This document shows positions 43,697 to 52,449 of a stretch of 64,000 bases of DNA, piece after piece. A program made the translations under genes and the position numbers. The notes below the pieces were generated by a model that saw only the letters and a program-made list of their open reading frames with translations, was not told the DNA's origin and ran no database searches. The stretch is taken from the NCBI RefSeq assembly GCF_020181615.1, contig NZ_CP084029.1, positions 513,911 to 577,910 of the forward strand, in the 5' to 3' direction. The stretch's first letter is position 1, and each line of letters begins with the position of its first letter. The DNA comes from [Mycobacterium] crassicus (GTDB lineage Bacteria; Actinomycetota; Actinomycetes; Mycobacteriales; Mycobacteriaceae).

Positions 43697-45892
43697 TCAC
43701 CTGTTGTCGGCGAACGAACGCAACGCCTCGATCTGGGCGGGATCCAGTGAGGGCCGGACGTTTTCGCGGGCGGCGGTCACGTCGGCCACCGTCACGTCGG
43801 CGGCGTCGATCGAGCGGCGCATCGCGGTCAGGGCCGCCTCGCGCAGCAATGCCACACAGTCCGCGGCGCTGTAGCCGTCCAGATCGGCGGCCAGCGCATC
43901 GAGGTCGACGTCCTGGTGCAACGGCACCGACTTTCCGGCTACCTTCAGGATCTGCCGGCGGGCGTCGGCATCCGGCGGCTCGACGAACACCAGCTTCTCC
44001 AGCCGGCCGGGCCGGGTCAGGGCCGGGTCGATCAGCTCGGGACGGTTGGTGGCGCCCACCACCACCACGTCACGCAGCGGGTTGGCGCCGTCGAGCTCGG
44101 TGAGCAGGGCGGCCACCACCCGGTCGGTGACACCCGAGTCGAAGCTCTGCCCGCGACGCGGTGCCAGCGCGTCGATCTCGTCGAGGAACACCAGCGACGG
44201 CGCCGAGTCGCGGGCGCGCTGGAACAGATCCCGCACCGCCCGCTCGCTGCTGCCCACCCACTTGTCCATCAGCTCGGCACCCTTGACGGCGTGCACGCTG
44301 ACTCGCCCGGAGCCCGCCAGGGCGCGCACGATGAAGGTCTTGCCACAGCCCGGCGGGCCGTAGAGCAGCACCCCGTGCGGCGGGTCGACACCGAGCCGGG
44401 TGAAGGTGTCCGGGTGCTGCAGCGGCCACAGGATCGCTTCGGTGAGCGCCTGTTTGGTAGCCACCATGTCGCCGACGTCATCGAGGGTGACCGAGCCGAC
44501 GGCCACCTCCGCGGCCGCCGAACGTGACAGCGGACGGATCACGCTCAGCGCCCCGACCAGATCGTCCTGGGTGAGCTGGGGCGTTTCGGCGTTGTCGCTG
44601 GCGCGTGAGGCCGCCCGCAGCGCCGCCTCGCGGACCAGTGCGGCCAGGTCTGCCGCCACGAAACCCGGTGTGCGCTCGGCGACCTCCTTGAGGTCGAGGC
44701 CGGTGCTGGGCACCGAGATGAGCAGGGTAGCCAGCAGTGCCGCCCGAGTCGCGCCATCGGGCAGGCTCAGCCGGATCTCCCGATCGCACAGTTCGGGCGC
44801 CCGCAGTCGGGGGTCGACGTGATCCGGAAGCGCCGACGTCGCGATGAACGCCACCCCCTCGGTGGCCACGACGTTGCGCAGTTCGGCAAGGATCAGCGAC
44901 GCCACCGGCTCGGACGGCTCGGGCAGCAGGGCGTCGATGTCGGCGATCAGCAACACCCCGCCGCCGTCGCACACCCGCGCCGCCGCGGAACGCACCGCTG
45001 CCAGCCGCTCATCGGCGGCCAGCGCCCCGATCTCGGGGCCGTCCAGCTCGATCAGTCGCCGGCCCTCACACACGGCCCGGACCAGGGTCGTCTTGCCTAC
45101 CCCGGCCGGACCGGACACCAGCACACCGAGATTCGTTCCGGCGCGCAGGGTTTTCAACAGCGCAGGTTCGTCGAGGGCGAGCTTGAGCCATTCGGCCAGC
45201 TTGGCGGCCTGGGCCTCGCAGCCCTTGAGTTCATCGATGGCGATCCGGGCCGGAGCAGCCGGCTTGGCGACGGTCGACACAGGGGCGGTGGTGGCGTGGG
45301 CGAAGGTGACCAGCGAGTTGGGTTGCACGCTGACCGGCCCGGCCGGATCCACACCGGTGACGGTCAGCAACTCCGAGGTCCAGCTGATCCCCACCGCGGA
45401 GGCCAGCGCGGTGGTCGCCGCGGACGTCGAGGTGCCCGGACCCAGGTCGCGGGGCAGCAGCGACACCGCGTCGCCGACGGTCAGCACCTTGCCCAACAGC
45501 GCCTGGCGCAGGGTGGCCGCCGAAACCGACTCGGAGGCCAGCTTCGACCCGCTCAACGTCACCGAGCGTGCGCCGTAGACGGTGACCGCGGCCACCACCA
45601 CCTCGGTGCCGTCGCGCAGGCCGGCGTTGGACAGCGTCACGTCGTCCAGCAGCACCACACCGGCGGGCGTGTTCGGCCCGCTCAGCCCGGCCACCGCCGA
45701 CGTTGTTCGCGAGCCGGTCAGCGACACCGCATCCCACTCCCGAATGCCAAGGGCAGCAACCGCTTCGGGATGCAGCCGGATCACACCGCGGCGCGAGTCG
45801 ACAGCCGAGGTGTTGAGCCGGGCGATCAGGGTCAGGTGGCGAGATGAGGTCCGGGAAGCGTCGCCGTTCCAGTGCTCTTCAATAGAACCCAT
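43697..45892 (-). CDS. CDC48-like AAA+ ATPase with two ATPase domains (Rv0435c-like)
   Basis: A 731-aa protein with an N-terminal CDC48-type barrel (LTLIARLNTSAVDSRRGVIR) and two AAA+ modules. D1 has Walker A GPAGVGKT (261-268) and a weak Walker B LLIADID (314-320, Asp-Ile-Asp instead of Asp-Glu). D2 has GPPGCGKT (512-519), VFLDEID (568-574) and an Arg-finger region RPGRLEK. D1 may therefore bind but not hydrolyse ATP. Such ATPases unfold proteins or remodel complexes. ATG 45892 overlaps the start codon of the divergent chorismate mutase. Confidence 0.93.
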   Translation of the reverse strand: MGSIEEHWNGDASRTSSRHLTLIARLNTSAVDSRRGVIRLHPEAVAALGIREWDAVSLTGSRTTSAVAGLSGPNTPAGVVLLDDVTLSNAGLRDGTEVVVAAVTVYGARSVTLSGSKLASESVSAATLRQALLGKVLTVGDAVSLLPRDLGPGTSTSAATTALASAVGISWTSELLTVTGVDPAGPVSVQPNSLVTFAHATTAPVSTVAKPAAPARIAIDELKGCEAQAAKLAEWLKLALDEPALLKTLRAGTNLGVLVSGPAGVGKTTLVRAVCEGRRLIELDGPEIGALAADERLAAVRSAAARVCDGGGVLLIADIDALLPEPSEPVASLILAELRNVVATEGVAFIATSALPDHVDPRLRAPELCDREIRLSLPDGATRAALLATLLISVPSTGLDLKEVAERTPGFVAADLAALVREAALRAASRASDNAETPQLTQDDLVGALSVIRPLSRSAAAEVAVGSVTLDDVGDMVATKQALTEAILWPLQHPDTFTRLGVDPPHGVLLYGPPGCGKTFIVRALAGSGRVSVHAVKGAELMDKWVGSSERAVRDLFQRARDSAPSLVFLDEIDALAPRRGQSFDSGVTDRVVAALLTELDGANPLRDVVVVGATNRPELIDPALTRPGRLEKLVFVEPPDADARRQILKVAGKSVPLHQDVDLDALAADLDGYSAADCVALLREAALTAMRRSIDAADVTVADVTAARENVRPSLDPAQIEALRSFADNR

Positions 45893-46460
45893 GCGGTCAT
45901 TATCGACATACGCCCGTGCACTGATGCCGGCGATCGGGGCGGTTGTGCTGCTGACAGCACCGCCGGTGGCCCGCGCCGACAACACGCTGGCCGAGCTGGT
46001 CGACGCCGCCGCCCAGCGGCTGCAGGTCGCCGACGACGTGGCGGCGCTCAAGTGGCGCACCGGAGCCGCCGTCGAAGACCCGGCCCGCGTGCAGCAACAA
46101 CTGACCGCGCTGGCGACCACCGCGGCGGCCGAACACCTCGACGCCGACTATGTGCGGCGGGTCTTCACCGACCAGATCGACGCCACCGAGGGGGCCGAGC
46201 ACTACCGGTTCGCCCAGTGGAAGCTGGACCCGGCCACTGCGCCGGCCGGCGCCCCCGACCTGGCGGCCTCCCGGGCCCGCATCGACGGCCTCAACCGCGT
46301 GATGCTCAGCCAGATCGGTCTGCGGTGGCAGCAACTGCATGCACCGGACTGCGCTACCCAACTCGATGAGGCGACCCGCGACGTCAGTGTCACGCGGCAA
46401 CTCGACCCGTTCTACCGGCAGGCACTGACCGCGGCGACCCGCAACTACTGCGCTCGGTAA
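45891..46460 (+). CDS. Secreted chorismate mutase
   Basis: The protein matches the periplasmic/secreted *MtCM type (Rv1885c), which turns chorismate into prephenate outside the cytosol. A signal peptide ends ARA-DNTLAELV (29/30). Typical pieces are LVDAAAQRLQVADDVAALKW, VRRVFTDQI and SRARIDGLNRVMLSQI. The two Cys near the C-terminus (PDCATQ and RNYC) fit the family disulfide. 189 aa. The start codon overlaps that of the divergent ATPase gene. In H37Rv it is not at this locus. Confidence 0.9.
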   Translation: MRSLSTYARALMPAIGAVVLLTAPPVARADNTLAELVDAAAQRLQVADDVAALKWRTGAAVEDPARVQQQLTALATTAAAEHLDADYVRRVFTDQIDATEGAEHYRFAQWKLDPATAPAGAPDLAASRARIDGLNRVMLSQIGLRWQQLHAPDCATQLDEATRDVSVTRQLDPFYRQALTAATRNYCAR

Positions 46461-46461
46461 C

Positions 46462-47373
46462 TCAGCGGCCCGGCTTGCGCAGCCGCAGTCGGGCCATCGA
46501 CTGACCGTTGGGGCGGCGGATGCCTCGCCGCACCCCGGGCCGGCGACTCGGCTGCGCCCGTTTGATCGCCCGGCGCGCGGCCCGGCGCTCCTTGGGGGCG
46601 TCCTCCCAGGCCTCCGGATGCGCGGCGACCCAGCGTTGGCTGCGGACCGAGAACGGGATGGTGCACAAGTACGCCAGGATCAGCACCAGCACCAGCACGT
46701 AGGGGAACAGGAACGCCGCGGCGGCGACCAGGGCCAGCGCCGCCAGCAGCGCCGCGGCCAGGTGCGGCGGCACCGACACGGCGTGCATCTTGCGCATCGG
46801 GATGCGACTGACCAGCAGCATGGACGTACCCACCACCCAGGCGCAGGTGAACCACTGCGATGTCCACCAGCCGTCGCCGAACTGCAGTTTCGCCGCCAGC
46901 AGACCCATCAGTGTGATCGCACCGGCCGGGGCGGGCATCCCGACGAAGAATTCGCGGGTGTAGGTCGGCAGGGTCGCGTCGTCGAGCAGCGTGTTGAACC
47001 GGGCCAGCCGCAACACCACGCACACCGCGTACAGCAGCACCACGATCCAGCCCGCCGGCTGCGTCGACAGCAGCGACACGTAGATCACCACCGCCGGGGC
47101 CACCCCGAAGTCGACGGCATCGGCCAGGGAGTCGATCTCCGCGCCCATCCGCGACTCGGCGTCCAGAATGCGCGCCACCCGGCCGTCGAGGCCGTCGAGG
47201 ATGGCGGCCGCCGCGATCAACGCCATCGCGACGTGCGGCTGGCCATCCAACGCGTATTTGATCGAGGTCAGGCCGGCACAGATGGCCAGTACCGTCATGG
47301 AACTGGGCAGGATGTGCAGGCCCACCGGGCGCCGGGCTCGGATGGGATGGGCCGGGTGGGAGTTGTTGGTCAC
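46462..47373 (-). CDS. pssA: CDP-diacylglycerol-serine O-phosphatidyltransferase
   Basis: PssA makes phosphatidylserine in the membrane. The CDP-alcohol phosphotransferase motif is [20 protein letters not shown], then DSLADAVD (DGx2ARx8Gx3Dx3D). Several membrane helices follow, and the tail is highly basic ([20 protein letters not shown]). 303 aa. ATG 47373 overlaps the psd stop by 4 bp, coupling PS synthesis to its decarboxylation. Converges with the chorismate mutase gene 1 bp away. Confidence 0.93.
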   Translation of the reverse strand: MTNNSHPAHPIRARRPVGLHILPSSMTVLAICAGLTSIKYALDGQPHVAMALIAAAAILDGLDGRVARILDAESRMGAEIDSLADAVDFGVAPAVVIYVSLLSTQPAGWIVVLLYAVCVVLRLARFNTLLDDATLPTYTREFFVGMPAPAGAITLMGLLAAKLQFGDGWWTSQWFTCAWVVGTSMLLVSRIPMRKMHAVSVPPHLAAALLAALALVAAAAFLFPYVLVLVLILAYLCTIPFSVRSQRWVAAHPEAWEDAPKERRAARRAIKRAQPSRRPGVRRGIRRPNGQSMARLRLRKPGR

Positions 47374-48077
47374 GACAGCTCGGCCAGCACGGTCTCGCCG
47401 GCGACCATGCGCTGGCCGATGCTGACCAGCGGTTGCGTCCCCACCGGAAAGTAGGTGTCCAGCCGGGACCCGAACCGGATCAAGCCGTAAGTGTCACCGA
47501 TCGCCAGATGGTCACCGGGCCGGGTGTCGCAGATGATGCGCCGTGCCACCAGCCCGGCGATCTGTACGGCGATCACCTCGGCGCCGTCGGCGGTGCGAAT
47601 CCGGACACTGTTGCGCTCGTTGGCCTCGCTGGCCTCGGCGCGGTCCGCGGACCCGAACTGGCCGGCCCGGTGCAGCACTTCGAGTACCTCACCGCTGACC
47701 GGGGCCCGCTGCACGTGCGCGTCGAACACCGACATGAAGATGCTGACCCGCGGCAGCGGGGTGTCCGGCAGATCCAGTTCCGGGGGCGGGCTCGCGGTGT
47801 CGACCAGGCAGACCGCGCCGTCGGCGGGGGCCACCACCACACCGGGGCGAGTCGGTGGCACCCGGTGGGGATGCCGGAAGAAACCGGCGCAGGCGCCGGC
47901 GGCCAGCAGTCCGGCTCCTCGCACCCAGGTGTGTTTGCGGCCCAGCAACGCCACGCTCAGCCCGCCGGCGACGAACGGCAACCCGGCCTGGTGCATCGGG
48001 GGAACCGTCGAGCGAACCAACTCGGTCAGGTGTCGCAGGCCGCCGGGGTCATCTGCTGCGCGGGGTCGTCTGGCCAC
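47370..48077 (-). CDS. psd: Phosphatidylserine decarboxylase proenzyme
   Basis: Psd converts phosphatidylserine to phosphatidylethanolamine. It self-cleaves before Ser of the GS motif, seen as IRFGSRLD near the C-terminus, leaving a pyruvoyl group. Earlier landmarks are [23 protein letters not shown] and [14 protein letters not shown]. 235 aa, the short PSD-A type. It is the second gene of moeA2-psd-pssA read leftward; a 45-bp repeat sits between moeA and psd and could alter read-through. Confidence 0.94.
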   Translation of the reverse strand: MARRPRAADDPGGLRHLTELVRSTVPPMHQAGLPFVAGGLSVALLGRKHTWVRGAGLLAAGACAGFFRHPHRVPPTRPGVVVAPADGAVCLVDTASPPPELDLPDTPLPRVSIFMSVFDAHVQRAPVSGEVLEVLHRAGQFGSADRAEASEANERNSVRIRTADGAEVIAVQIAGLVARRIICDTRPGDHLAIGDTYGLIRFGSRLDTYFPVGTQPLVSIGQRMVAGETVLAELS

Positions 48078-48109
48078 CCGGCCATCTTAGAAGCTGCTCG
48101 ATTCATGCG

Positions 48110-48154
48110 GCGGTTCCAGCTTCGGCTCTCCTTCGTCGAGCCTCGCTGAACCGC
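48110..48154 (+). repeat. 45-bp palindromic repeat, copy 3
   Basis: Arms GCGGTTCCAGC and GCTGAACCGC enclose an inner pair GGCT/AGCC and a loop CTCCTTCGTCG, so the RNA could fold as a two-part hairpin. Preceded by TGCG. Lies between the end of moeA (48160) and the start of psd (48077). Confidence 0.92.
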
Positions 48155-48159
48155 TCGGT

Positions 48160-49377
48160 TCACCCGGTCAGGTCCCAGACCTCTACCTCGGTACCCAGCG
48201 GCAGCTCGGTCACCTCGTCGGCGATGTCGAGCAGGCAGTTCGCCGACGCCAGGAAGCGCAGGTGATGCGAGGCCGGCGGGCCGTAATTGGTGACGGTCCC
48301 GGTTTCGTGGTCGAACAGGCCACGCCGGAACTGCCGCTTGCCGGGCGGGGAGGTCAGGGTCTCGCTGAGGATGGCGGTGCGGCGCGGGCGGTCCGGCGCC
48401 GGCAGGTCCATCGCACGGCGCAGCGCGGGTCGGACGAACACCTCGAAGGACACCTGCGCGCTGACCGGATTGCCGGGCAGCGTGATGATGGCGGCCGCGC
48501 CGACCCGACCGATGCCCTGCGGCATGCCGGGCTGCATCGCCACCTTGACGAATTCAACGCCCTGATCGCCCTCGCGGCCGAACACGTCCTTGACCACCTC
48601 GTAGGCGCCCGCGCTGACCCCGCCGCTGGTGATGATCAGGTCCACCGCCCCGTCGCGCACGCCGTAGCGGTCGAGCACCGCGGTGAACTCGGCGGTGTCG
48701 TCGGCGACGGTGGGCGCCGCCACCACCTCGGCTCCGGCGTCGCGCACGGCCGCCGCCAGCATCACGCCGTTGGACTCGTAGATCTGGCCGGGCGCCAGAG
48801 GCGTGCCCGGGTGGATCAGTTCGGTGCCGGTGGAGATCACCAGCACCCGTTGCCGGGGCCGCACCGTCAGCTGGGCCAAGCCGAGCGCCGAGGCCAGGCC
48901 CACCGCCGGTGGACTGACGCGCTGGCCGGCCCACAGCACGGTGGCGCCCTCGGCGACGTCGCCTCCGGCCCGGCGGATGTGGCGCCCGCGGGCGGTGGGG
49001 GCGCTGATCTCAACGACGTCGATGCCGCCGTCGGTGGCCTCGACGGGAACCACCCCGTCGGCGCCGGCGGGGATCGGTGCACCGGTCATGATGCGGTGCG
49101 CGGTACCGGGTACCAGCGCGGGGATGTCGGTACGCCCTGCCGGAATATCCTCGGCCACAGGCAATTTCACTGGATTTTCGGGCGTCGCGCCAGCCACGTC
49201 GTCGGCCAGCACCGCGTACCCGTCCATCCCCGAGTTGTCGAAAACGGGCAGACAGATCGGCGCGGTCACATCCGCGGTGAGCGCCAAGCCCTCAGCCTCA
49301 GAGAGCGAAACCGTGGCCGGCGGGCGTGGACGGATCAGGTCGGCGACAGCGCGCTGGTGTTCTTCGACAGACCGCAT
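48160..49377 (-). CDS. moeA: Molybdopterin molybdenumtransferase MoeA
   Basis: MoeA inserts molybdate into molybdopterin. Conserved blocks are LPVFDNSGMDGYAV, HRIMTGAPIPAGADGVVPVE, VLVISTGTELI, GQIYESNGVML, IITSGGVSAGAYEVV and LPGNPVSAQVSFEVF. The start ATG 49377 (MRSVEEHQRAV) gives 405 aa; longer frames only read through the palindromic repeat upstream. The position matches moeA2 (Rv0438c), between psd and the SDR. Confidence 0.94.
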   Translation of the reverse strand: MRSVEEHQRAVADLIRPRPPATVSLSEAEGLALTADVTAPICLPVFDNSGMDGYAVLADDVAGATPENPVKLPVAEDIPAGRTDIPALVPGTAHRIMTGAPIPAGADGVVPVEATDGGIDVVEISAPTARGRHIRRAGGDVAEGATVLWAGQRVSPPAVGLASALGLAQLTVRPRQRVLVISTGTELIHPGTPLAPGQIYESNGVMLAAAVRDAGAEVVAAPTVADDTAEFTAVLDRYGVRDGAVDLIITSGGVSAGAYEVVKDVFGREGDQGVEFVKVAMQPGMPQGIGRVGAAAIITLPGNPVSAQVSFEVFVRPALRRAMDLPAPDRPRRTAILSETLTSPPGKRQFRRGLFDHETGTVTNYGPPASHHLRFLASANCLLDIADEVTELPLGTEVEVWDLTG

Positions 49378-49402
49378 CCCGACATTATCGCTGGCTCGTG
49401 CG

Positions 49403-49447
49403 GTGGTTCCAGCTTCGGCTCTCCTTCGTCGAGCCTCGCTGAACCGC
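49403..49447 (+). repeat. 45-bp palindromic repeat, copy 4
   Basis: Same as copy 3 except for GTGG at the left arm in place of GCGG; preceded by TGCG. It lies between the SDR stop (49452) and the moeA start (49377), 25 bp from the latter, so it forms part of the moeA leader. Confidence 0.92.
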
Positions 49448-49451
49448 CGGC

Positions 49452-50375
49452 TCACACCGGGAAGCTGACGCCGGTCAATTCCTCCGAGACGGCCCACAGT
49501 CGCTGCTGCAGCTCGACATCGTGCGCCTGCTTGCTGGCGTCGACGAGCTTCGGGTGGCCGCGCTGCTCACCGATGCCGCCCGGACCGTAGTACTGCCCGC
49601 CGGTCACCTTCGGGTCGGTGGCGGCCCGCAGCGTCGGCAGCGAGCCCATCTCCGCGCTCTGCACCACCAATGGCATCAGCAGCCGGTCAGCCGGACGGAG
49701 CAACGGCGGCAGATACCGGGTCAGTTCGGTGTTGGCGGTGCCGGGGTGTGCGGCCACGGCCAGGGTGGACTTGCGTTTGGCGGCCAGCCGGCGCTGCAGC
49801 TCGTAGGTGAACATCAGGTTGGCCAGCTTGGACTGCCCGTAGGCGGCGATCCGGTTGTAGCCGTTCTCCCACTGCAGGTCGTCGAAGTGGATCGCCGCCA
49901 TGATCCGGTGCGCCATGCTGCTGACGGTCACCACCCGGGACCCCTTCACCCGCATCATGCGAGGCAGCAGCAGGCCGGTCAGGGCGAAATGGCCCAGATG
50001 GTTGGTCCCGAACTGCAGCTCGAAACCGTCGATGGTGGTCTGCTTGGGGGTGTACATGACACCGGCGTTGTTGATCAGCAGGTCGATGCGCGGGTGCGCG
50101 GCGCCCAGGGCCTTGGCGGCCGAGCGGACCGAGGCCAGCGAACTCAGGTCGAGTTCGCGAACCTCGATGGTGGCCTCCGGGTGAGCCTTGGTGATCCGTT
50201 CGGCCGCCGCGTTGCCCTTGTCCAGGTCACGTACCGCCAGCACTACCAGTGCGCCGTGCCCGGCGAGCGCCTCGGCGGTGTGATAGCCGATTCCGGTGTT
50301 GGAGCCGGTGATTACCGCGACGCGGCCGGTCTGATCCGGCACGTCTTCCGCAGTCCAGTTGTCCCGGCTGCTCAT
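49452..50375 (-). CDS. SDR oxidoreductase, retinol-dehydrogenase-like (Rv0439c-like)
   Basis: A 307-aa SDR with GRVAVITGSNTGIGYHTAEA (cofactor loop), LLINNAGVMY, VTVSSMAHR (Ser) and YGQSKLANLMF (Tyr/Lys). It is in the position of Rv0439c, next to moeA2. A close paralogue lies at 55918-56826 with the same order of motifs. Both have a C-terminal GGQYYGPGGIGE segment. Lipid or retinoid-type alcohols are the usual substrates of the family, not shown here. Confidence 0.9.
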   Translation of the reverse strand: MSSRDNWTAEDVPDQTGRVAVITGSNTGIGYHTAEALAGHGALVVLAVRDLDKGNAAAERITKAHPEATIEVRELDLSSLASVRSAAKALGAAHPRIDLLINNAGVMYTPKQTTIDGFELQFGTNHLGHFALTGLLLPRMMRVKGSRVVTVSSMAHRIMAAIHFDDLQWENGYNRIAAYGQSKLANLMFTYELQRRLAAKRKSTLAVAAHPGTANTELTRYLPPLLRPADRLLMPLVVQSAEMGSLPTLRAATDPKVTGGQYYGPGGIGEQRGHPKLVDASKQAHDVELQQRLWAVSEELTGVSFPV

Positions 50376-50488
50376 ATCGGAAACGATACCGACGCGGGTG
50401 GGTTTCGCGTGCGGAGATGACAGCGCCTTGGCGCTACGTCATTCTCTGTTGCATGGCGCCCAACGCAAACCGTCCCGGGGAGATCACC

Positions 50489-50965
50489 ATGGTCGACCCC
50501 ACCAACCCGCCCAGCTCCCGTGCACCGTTGGTGTGGGCACTGGTCGGTTCGGTGCCCTGGCTGGTGCTGGCCGTGCTGCAGGTGGGGTGGGCGGTCGCCG
50601 ACCAGGGGTTGGCCTGGCTGCACGTGGCTGCCCTGGCGGTCACCGCGGCGGGTTTGCTGGTCTCGGCGGTGGTGGCCCCACTGTGGCGCTACCGCGTGCA
50701 CCGGTGGGACGTCAGTGACCAGGCGGTATTCACTCGTACCGGCTGGCTGGTGCAGGAGCGCCGGATCGCGCCGATCTCCCGGGTGCAGACCGTCGACACC
50801 TACCGCGGCCCGCTGGACCGGCTGCTCGGGCTGGCCAACGTGCGGGTGACCACCGCGTCGTCGGCCGGGGCGGTGCACATCGTGGCGCTGGATGCCCCGG
50901 TCGCCGACCGCGTGGTGGCCCATCTGACCGACATCGCTGCTCTGGGCGCCGGGGACGCCACGTGA
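50489..50965 (+). CDS. Membrane protein with bacterial PH domain (YdbS-like)
   Basis: A 158-aa protein. GGGGAG 6 nt before ATG 50489 sets the start. Two membrane helices (PLVWALVGSVPWLVLAVLQV and the next hydrophobic stretch) are followed by a bPH2 domain with WRYRVHRWDVSDQAVFTRTG, RIAPISRVQTVDTYRGPLDR and ANVRVTTASSAGAVHI. YdbS/YdbT pairs protect cells against certain bacteriocins in Bacillus; the role in mycobacteria is unknown. It is coupled to the next gene by a 4-bp overlap. Confidence 0.87.
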   Translation: MVDPTNPPSSRAPLVWALVGSVPWLVLAVLQVGWAVADQGLAWLHVAALAVTAAGLLVSAVVAPLWRYRVHRWDVSDQAVFTRTGWLVQERRIAPISRVQTVDTYRGPLDRLLGLANVRVTTASSAGAVHIVALDAPVADRVVAHLTDIAALGAGDAT

Positions 50966-52449
50966 GCGGCGGCGAACCCGCCTGGCAGCGGCTGAGCCCG
51001 CGGATGCTTCTGGTGCATCCATTGCATGAGGCGCTGCGCGAACTTCCGTTGCTGATCGCTGTGGTGGTCTTCGGATCGGCGACCGACAACAAGGTCTGGG
51101 TGGTGGCGGTGGTCTGGGTGATCGCCGTGGTGGGTGTGACGCGCTGGTTCACCACCACCTACCGCATCGAACCCGATCCCGAATCCGGCCGCGTGCAGCT
51201 GCGCTCGGGCCTGCTGCGCCGCAGCGTCCTTTCGGTGCCGCGCAACCGGATTCGTTCGTTGGAGACCGAAGCCAGGTTGTTGCACCGGCTGCTCGGGCTG
51301 ACCGTGCTGCGGGTCAGTACCGGTCAGCAGGCTGCCGGCGATGGGGCGTTCGAGTTGAACGCAGTCGAGAGCAGCCAGGTTCCGGCCATGCGCGCGATCC
51401 TGCTGGCACACGCCGGTCAGCCGACTCCGTCGGCGGCGGGACCCGCGCCGGTGCCCGCCACGGTGTTGGCGCGGTGGCGGCCGGCGTGGTTGCGCTACAG
51501 CCCGCTGAGCCTGTCCGGGTTGGTGATGATCGGGGCTGCCTCGGCCGCGGTGTTACAGAGCGGAGCCTGGGCGGCGCTACAGGATTCGCCGATGAGCCGG
51601 GCCTGGCTGGACGCCGCCGAACGATTCGGGACGCAGCTGAGCACAGCGGTGATCGTAGGTGTGGTCGTGGTGGCCGCCGTCCTGCTGGCGGTGCTGCGAT
51701 CCCTGGTGACCTACGGGAACCTGGTGTTGTCGCGCAGTTCCGGGGTGGCCGGGGATGTGCTGGCGTTGAGTTACGGGCTGCTGCGGGTGCGCGAGCACCA
51801 CTACGACATGCGCCGACTGCGCGGCGGAACTCTGCGCCGTCCGCTGCTGGTGCGATTGTTCGGCGGGGCGCGGTTGGACGCCGCGATGACCGGGGTCAAC
51901 GGGGAAGGTGAGTCCTCGATCCTGTTGCCGCCCTGCCCAAGAGCCACCGCCGAGCGGGTGTTGACCGGCCTGGTGGCCGACCCGGTCGTGGTCACCGGGC
52001 CGTTGCGCAGACACGGGCCGGCCGCCACTCGGAGGCGCTGGACCCGGGCGATGATGCTGCCGCTGGCGGCCGGGGTGGCCCTGGCCGCCGTTGCGGCGGC
52101 CGGTGAGCTGCCGGCGTGGTGCTGGCCGGCGTGGGCGGTGCTGACGGTGTGTGCCGCGCTGCTGGCGGCTGACCGGGCGCGCGCCCTGGGGCACCGCGTC
52201 GACCGGCATTGGCTGACGGCCCGCACCGGCAGCTGGGAGCAGCGCCGCTACTGCATCTCCACCGCGGGCATCATCGGTTGGACGGTGCGGCAGAGCTGGT
52301 TTCAGCGCCGCGCAGGGGTGGCAACCCTGATCGCGGCAACCGCCGCCGGGGTCAAGTCCTACCGGGTGATCGACGTGCCGCAGGAGTGGGCGTGGTCAGT
52401 GGCCGCGCAGGCCTCACCCTGGGTGGCCGACAGTCACTGGGCGCGCTAG
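50962..52449 (+). CDS. Membrane protein with several bacterial PH domains (YdbT-like)
   Basis: A 495-aa protein starting at GTG 50962 in the stop of its partner. Membrane helices alternate with bPH2 repeats: first at RWFTTTYRIEPDPESGRVQ, SVPRNRIRSLETEARLLHRL; second at VTYGNLVLSRSSGVAGDVLA, REHHYDMRRLRG; third at RHWLTARTGSWEQRRYCIS. The pair with YdbS is the usual arrangement. The last codons overlap the stop of the convergent FNT channel (CTAG). Confidence 0.87.
   Translation: MSGGEPAWQRLSPRMLLVHPLHEALRELPLLIAVVVFGSATDNKVWVVAVVWVIAVVGVTRWFTTTYRIEPDPESGRVQLRSGLLRRSVLSVPRNRIRSLETEARLLHRLLGLTVLRVSTGQQAAGDGAFELNAVESSQVPAMRAILLAHAGQPTPSAAGPAPVPATVLARWRPAWLRYSPLSLSGLVMIGAASAAVLQSGAWAALQDSPMSRAWLDAAERFGTQLSTAVIVGVVVVAAVLLAVLRSLVTYGNLVLSRSSGVAGDVLALSYGLLRVREHHYDMRRLRGGTLRRPLLVRLFGGARLDAAMTGVNGEGESSILLPPCPRATAERVLTGLVADPVVVTGPLRRHGPAATRRRWTRAMMLPLAAGVALAAVAAAGELPAWCWPAWAVLTVCAALLAADRARALGHRVDRHWLTARTGSWEQRRYCISTAGIIGWTVRQSWFQRRAGVATLIAATAAGVKSYRVIDVPQEWAWSVAAQASPWVADSHWAR

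Noticed and set aside
30397..49447. An insertion sequence as the source of the 45-bp repeats
   Set aside because: No transposase, terminal inverted repeats or target duplications of an IS are present; at most these are non-autonomous elements.
49378..49497. N-terminal extension of MoeA (RRFSEARRRRAEAGT)
   Set aside because: The extra peptide is translation of the 45-bp palindromic repeat; MoeA proper begins MRSVEEHQRAV.
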